From positions 1,927 through 19,072 of the forward strand of contig CALSCQ010000399.1 of assembly GCA_943704525.1 (NCBI GenBank): a stretch of 17,146 bases of DNA. The letters are read 5' to 3'. This stretch comes from Pigoraptor vietnamica (Eukaryota; Opisthokonta; Filasterea). The notes beneath the pieces are model-generated. The model was not told the origin of the DNA and made no database searches. It saw nothing but the letters and a program-made list of their open reading frames with translations. Of this stretch, positions 7,602-17,146 are shown piece by piece (positions within the stretch are counted from its first letter, which is position 1; the number at the start of each line of letters is the position of its first letter). The position numbers and the translations under genes are program-made.

Positions 7602-9731
7602 TCAGCTGCAGTCGCCGAGCATGTTAAATAGCTCGTCCACGACCGTCCCTTCGACGCTCATGTTGTAGTGCCGGTTGTCGGGCGCAGCGTCCGGACGCCC
7701 GAGCGATATTTGCAGGTAGTCGAGGACGGAGATGGGACGTCGGCCCGCGGCACTTTCAGCCTGGTTGAAGCGCGCAATGGCGTTTGCCGCGCGTTCGTTG
7801 AGAAAAGCGAGCCGGTACGTTGTCCGACACATGTGCGCGTTGGGCAGCTCCCTATCCCACCACTGCGTCTGCGCTGTCGATCGCCAGATGAGGCGCGTGG
7901 CCGGCGGCGGAAAATCCGTACGCAGCCGCTCGAGGAGCTGTTCCACGTAGTCCTCGTACCACCCGTCGATGTGAATGGTAGAAGCGAGGTGATGGAGCCC
8001 TGCGTTCACGAGGACGTACGACGGCGACGTCCCGTTCGGGAACAGCATGCCCAGCATCGCGCGATCCACGACCGTCATCGACCGGGCGAAAGGGGGCGGT
8101 TGCGCGTCCGTCGACGCGTTCGAGCGTGCCGCATTCGACTCCACGGCCGTCGCGTTGTCCGCTGGAGATGGCGCGGCCGCTGGCGGTGAAGCCCACGGAC
8201 CCTTGTGACTGTCAACCAAGCGAACGTATGGCTCGAACGCCCATGACCTGAACGTGACAAAGGGGGTCTGGCCATTGAAGATCGACCTCCGTCCCGGCAT
8301 CATCCACTGAAGCGTGAGGCGAAAATCGAGCGACGGAAAGTACTCGTGCATCCAAATCAACCGATACTGAGCCGCGAACACGCGTTTCGTCCCCGCCGCC
8401 GTCCACCACGTGGGGGGCGGCTTCAGCGTACTGAGAAGGTTGTTGCAGTTGTTGTCTCGCACCAGGAACGGCACCTGCGCAGCCTCCGGACACATGAACG
8501 ACACCCCTCTCGACGGGTGCATGTCCATCTCTGCGGCCAGCGCGTAGAGGCAGAACAGCTCGGATTTGAAATTGCGGCGCAAAATCGCGCCGATCGCCAG
8601 GTTGAGGTTGCGCGACAGCGAGTCCCCGATCGAGTGCAACCACTTTCCGCGAAGCGAGCTGGTGGGGAAGACGGGCCGCTCGTCCCCGTCGATGGGACGC
8701 CATAGTAATCCGTGACTCCTCAACGACTGGTCGCGACAGCGCTCATGCAAGCGCGTTCCTTCGCGCGAAAGTGCCTCCCGCGCGTCCGACACGGCGACAG
8801 GTGCGGACGAGTTGACGAGTGCGTCCGCGCTTTCGCATGCAACCGCATCGCTCTGCCACCGCCCGCGCCTGTACGCGGGGTCGTCAAAGGTGCGGTTGGC
8901 CATGTAGACCACGCCGCACGGCACGCGCACGCCGCCCGTTGTCACGCATGCCCTCCCGCCGGCGACTGGCGCTGCCGCAGCGACGACATCAATCTGAAGA
9001 GAGCCCTTGCCGATGTACTCGAGGTCCATCGTTTTCGTCAGTGTCCAGTCACACTGCGTCAGGCCGACACACGCGCGATAATCGAGCCTAACGCGGAGTT
9101 CGTAAGTGCCCGGATCGTACAGGACCGCCGCATACGTGTACGTGCCGTCGAGATTGTCCATTGCGTGGCCGTAGAGCAACGACGGCCCCCGTAACTCCAC
9201 CTGAAAGCTGTCGCCGCCGCACTGTCTCTCGCGCCCCAAGGCGTCGCGCGTGCGGATTACGATCTCGAACGCTTCCCCTGCAAAAAGGGAGCCGTACACG
9301 GGCCTCTCCGCTCGATGCACGGCGCGAATGGAGACTGTCGAAGAGGCGGCATCTGTGGTTGTTTCAAACACGCACGGCGGGGGAGCTTTGCAGTAGTCGA
9401 ACGCCGCCCTCCAGCGCATGGCACGCCCGGCGACCCCTACGTGGAAATCCCGGGGAGCACCGTCAGCGTTCGGCACAGAATCGGAGTGACGATCGACGCC
9501 GGTTGAGTCAGTCGCCGTGGCGCACCAAGCCGCCTCGAGGGGTGCGGGAGAGAGCGCGACTGTGTCGAATATTGCACTGCCGCGCCTCGCCTCCGTGTGG
9601 CGGACCCATATACGAAGGGCTTCGTCGTCGATTCCCGGCCACAGATGCCGCTTGCCCACAAAGTAAATAACAATTAGGAGCGACAGAGCTCCAATTCCCA
9701 AAACGCCGTGACGCTGACGAAGGCCCGACAT
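7602..9731 (-). CDS. Filamin-Ig plus PC-esterase (SGNH) type II membrane protein, NXPE/TBL/CASD1-like, 709 aa
   Basis: A single uninterrupted 710-codon frame, unlike its intron-containing neighbours. Residues 1-9 are a basic cytosolic tail and 10-26 a signal-anchor helix, giving Golgi-type type II topology. Residues about 148-219 look like a filamin-type Ig repeat, with GGDSFQVEL, then DNLDGTYTY and DPGTYELRV. The C-terminal half matches PC-esterase domains: the nucleophile block WLHSIGDSLSRN (364-375, Ser371), YVLVNAGLHHL (572-582) and the acid/base block APDNRHYN (683-690), where Asp685-x2-His688 completes the triad. Family members add or remove acyl (usually acetyl) groups on glycans. Residues 511-550 form a low-complexity insert with N-glycosylation sequons. 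The substrate is unknown. The ATG at 9731 is the first in frame and sits directly before the anchor. It is transcribed towards the fucosyltransferase gene. Confidence 0.8.
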   Translation of the reverse strand: MSGLRQRHGVLGIGALSLLIVIYFVGKRHLWPGIDDEALRIWVRHTEARRGSAIFDTVALSPAPLEAAWCATATDSTGVDRHSDSVPNADGAPRDFHVGVAGRAMRWRAAFDYCKAPPPCVFETTTDAASSTVSIRAVHRAERPVYGSLFAGEAFEIVIRTRDALGRERQCGGDSFQVELRGPSLLYGHAMDNLDGTYTYAAVLYDPGTYELRVRLDYRACVGLTQCDWTLTKTMDLEYIGKGSLQIDVVAAAAPVAGGRACVTTGGVRVPCGVVYMANRTFDDPAYRRGRWQSDAVACESADALVNSSAPVAVSDAREALSREGTRLHERCRDQSLRSHGLLWRPIDGDERPVFPTSSLRGKWLHSIGDSLSRNLNLAIGAILRRNFKSELFCLYALAAEMDMHPSRGVSFMCPEAAQVPFLVRDNNCNNLLSTLKPPPTWWTAAGTKRVFAAQYRLIWMHEYFPSLDFRLTLQWMMPGRRSIFNGQTPFVTFRSWAFEPYVRLVDSHKGPWASPPAAAPSPADNATAVESNAARSNASTDAQPPPFARSMTVVDRAMLGMLFPNGTSPSYVLVNAGLHHLASTIHIDGWYEDYVEQLLERLRTDFPPPATRLIWRSTAQTQWWDRELPNAHMCRTTYRLAFLNERAANAIARFNQAESAAGRRPISVLDYLQISLGRPDAAPDNRHYNMSVEGTVVDELFNMLGDCS

Positions 9732-10094
9732 CAGTGCCGCTGCCGCCGCTGTCCGGCGGTCAACTCGGCGGCGCCCCGCCGATGCCGCCGGCGGGCGTTG
9801 CTCGGAGACTTTAATTCGCAGGGGTCGCTCTGCTCTGCGACTGCACAGTTTCTGCGTTTTCTCGTGTCAGTCAAGCCGCTTGTGAGCCGATTCTGTCGTG
9901 ACGATGCGCGCCGGAATGAAGAATGAAGGCCGGCCGGCGCAGAGGCCCATCACGTGAGCCGAGTAACGCTCTTGCATCCGGGTGGGGTTCGTTACAAGAC
10001 ACTGGCTCTAAGAGCGCCTGACTGATATACTATCACTTGAAAACGAGCTTTTAGGGCCATCGAATTCCACGCGAAAAAGAGTCTTCTTCGCACC
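9732..10094. other. Divergent promoter region between the PC-esterase and DUF1772-like genes
   Basis: This 363-base spacer must drive both flanking genes. The PC-esterase side (9740-9800) is very GC-rich. A CACGTG E-box core lies at 9952-9957 and a weak TATA-like TATACTAT at 10025-10032, about 65 bases before the ATG at 10095. No coding potential is recognised. Confidence 0.5.
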
Positions 10095-10679
10095 ATGGAG
10101 CTCGATCAGCGGTGCTACATGGCAGCCATTCTGCTGAATGGCATCTACGCCGGCTGCTATGTGTTTGCCTCTGCGGTGGATGCGCGTTACCTAGGCGCCC
10201 TCTGTGACAAGAAGGACGCGGACGTGCTGCGTCGCATGTTCCCGGTGTGGTGGCCGTTCGGTGGGCGCTTTCACCGCGTGTAGAGCCCGTCGTGTGTTTA
10301 TTGCGTCGCTTGGCTGCGAAATTGTTTTATGTTTGCGCTGTCACGGAGGGGACGTGCGACTAACGGCGACTCTCCAACAGGTCGTGACCTCATGACGCCC
10401 GTGGGCCTTCTGTGCATCGCCGCCAACACGCTGGTGTACTTCATCACGGGGGAGTACGCGTGGCTGTACAATACGGCGCTCGGCGTCTTCATCATGGCGT
10501 GGACAATTGTGGGAATGCTCCCAACAATCAAGCAGCTGCAGAGCGCCGACCTGGACGACGACAACGACCTCTACGACGCCGTGCGAAAGTTCTGCAAGTT
10601 GCACCACGTCCGCTCCGTCGCCATGCTGTTCTCCGCGACGATAACGGCCTACACTGTCGCATTACACGCAACGCGCTAA
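10095..10679 (+). CDS. Four-helix membrane protein, DUF1772/anthrone-oxygenase-like, 2 exons, 154 aa
   Basis: Exons are 10095-10260 and 10381-10679, joined in frame across a 120-base intron. The intron has a GT donor, a consensus branch site (10356-10364) and a CAACAG acceptor. Four hydrophobic segments lie at about residues 10-28, 61-79, 85-105 and 133-151. The small size, the early Gly-rich helix (NGIYAGCYVFAS, 15-26) and the KLHHVRS motif (128-134) before the last helix resemble DUF1772 proteins. In that family a conserved aromatic/His-His-x-Arg segment occupies the same place, and some fungal members are anthrone oxygenases. I infer an integral membrane protein of unknown reaction; no polyketide genes are nearby. 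An acidic loop (DLDDDND) lies at 112-118. The family assignment rests on pattern and topology only. Confidence 0.6.
10356..10364 (+). other. Intron branch-site motif (DUF1772-like gene)
   Basis: GCGACTAAC with the branch adenosine at 10363, 17 bases before the end of the intron at 10380. It is identical to 6538-6546. Confidence 0.55.
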
Positions 10680-10782
10680 TCACGTGGCGCCACGAATGGC
10701 TCGTAAACTCGCGTTTACTTTTATGGGCGTGAATGCGTATCATCGTCACGGCCGTGGGGGCAGGCGGCCGCAGCAACTCCTC
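10680..10782. other. Convergent 3' spacer
   Basis: A gap of 103 bases lies between the stop of the plus-strand DUF1772-like gene and the stop of the minus-strand RUN/RH gene. Nothing coding is seen on either strand, and no Cys-rich continuation of the RH domain is visible on the minus strand. Confidence 0.6.
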
Positions 10783-16160
<5,378 letters not shown>

Positions 16161-17005
16161 TCTTCGCGAACTCTGAGTGCACAATTCGCAGGGGGCGTTA
16201 AATAGACGACAACCACCAACCTCCGAGTTTCCAGAGGGACATTTTTGGGGGGCGTGCGAGCGCGCACTCGCAAAGCACAGCGATGGGTCGTGTTCAGCAG
16301 GCCATTGTGCCAGACGCAGAGTGAACGCGAGAGGGGATCTAGCCGCGGGCTTGGGGACAACGGTGGCAGGCTTCCTAGAGAGCAACCGAGTTGGAGTCTG
16401 GCTGACTGTCTGAAGTGACTGTGTGCGCGCGTATATGTCCGTCAAATGCACGTGCACACATGCACACACGCACACACTCATACACACACACACGTCTTCC
16501 CCTCTCTATTTTTTTGAATGGGCCGACAGCAAAACGAGGGAGGAATCTGATGACGTTTAAGGGGCCTTACAAGCAATGTCGAGGTGACGTCAGAAGGACG
16601 TCGGAAAAATGCTTCCAGCAATCTCGCGGCCATTTACTATGGCAAAATCCATACAAAAAAGTGCTCATTAATTAGTGTGGCCAAAACGGCTGAACAGTCA
16701 TGCAACACGGCACACACAGACCTCTCTCACCCACTCTCTCGCTCACACGCTCTCTCGCATATAACGACCGAAGAGTTCACGAGTGTTGTCGCGAGAATCG
16801 CGCACGAATTGCCAGTGTGTGGTCGCATTTGATCTCTCTGGAGTTTGAAGCTTTTGTGTCACGATGGAGTTCCCTAACCTCGGACAGCAGTGCGGACTCG
16901 CCACATGCAAGCAACTAGGCGAGCCTTGTGTTTGAGTGTCACTGTGCGCATGTGCTCACTGTTGGCGTGTGTGATATGTGTGTGTGTGTGTGGTGTGTGT
17001 GGTGT

Positions 17006-17041
<36 letters not shown>

Positions 17042-17065
17042 TGGTGTGTGTGTGTGTGTGTGTGT

Positions 17066-17146
<81 letters not shown>
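16161..17146. other. Upstream spacer of the RUN/RH gene; no gene recognised
   Basis: A minus-strand TATTTAA-like string at 16198-16204 lies about 40 bases before the ATG at 16160 and may be part of its promoter. A CA-rich stretch occupies about 16444-16494. Open frames here are short and match nothing I recognise. The right end is dominated by GT repeats. Confidence 0.5.
16974..17146. repeat. GT-rich tract with GG interruptions at the window end
   Basis: About 170 bases of GT dinucleotides are interrupted by irregular GGTG and GGGTG steps and reach the window edge. It is the longest simple tract seen. It resembles a degenerate microsatellite more than an ordered telomeric repeat, because pure GT blocks of 20 or more bases dominate. 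Confidence 0.85.

Noticed and set aside
16974-17146. Telomere-like TG-rich end
   Set aside because: The irregular TGTGGGTG steps recall TG1-3 telomeres, but long pure GT blocks dominate, there is no repeating unit, and the tract simply meets the window edge. A microsatellite is the simpler reading.

Overview
This is nuclear DNA from a eukaryote, most likely a free-living protist with a GC-rich, compact genome. Genes are broken by short spliceosomal introns (about 80-280 bases) with GT...AG ends, pyrimidine-rich acceptors and, in two introns, the same branch-site string GCGACTAAC. TATA and CCAAT boxes lie upstream of several starts, and CA/GT microsatellites fill introns and spacers. I cannot name the species. 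No rRNA, tRNA, transposon or CRISPR array was recognised.

Layout. (1) 1-858 and 1480-3557, minus strand: two tandem copies of a secreted TIM-barrel, glycoside-hydrolase-like protein. The left copy runs off the window. The complete copy is rebuilt here from seven in-frame exons (466 aa) with a signal peptide, a barrel-like domain, a Pro/Ser/Thr-rich stalk and a GPI-anchor tail. The barrel motifs appear in rotated order, which suggests a circular permutation. (2) 3558-4870: divergent promoter region with repeated CCAAT boxes. (3) 4871-7474, plus strand: a five-exon type II membrane protein (601 aa) of the protein O-fucosyltransferase (POFUT1/GT65-like) group. (4) 7602-9731, minus strand: an intronless type II membrane protein (709 aa) with a filamin-type Ig domain and a PC-esterase/SGNH domain of NXPE/TBL/CASD1 type. 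(5) 10095-10679, plus strand: a two-exon, four-helix membrane protein (154 aa) resembling DUF1772/anthrone oxygenase. (6) 10783-16160, minus strand: a nine-exon RUN plus Rubicon-homology (RH) protein (1329 aa), like Rubicon/PLEKHM1 adaptors of late endosomes and autophagy. It has a very long acidic disordered middle and an apparently shortened zinc domain. (7) 16161-17146: no gene seen; CA/GT-rich spacer ending in a long GT tract.

Several products belong to the secretory pathway or cell surface: a GPI-anchored barrel protein, a fucosyltransferase and a probable glycan acyl-transferase/esterase. The other two are an endolysosomal adaptor and a small membrane protein. Eukaryotic neighbours need not share a pathway, so any functional link is only suggestive. 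All exon models come from reading splice signals and checking phase by hand; no transcript evidence was available.
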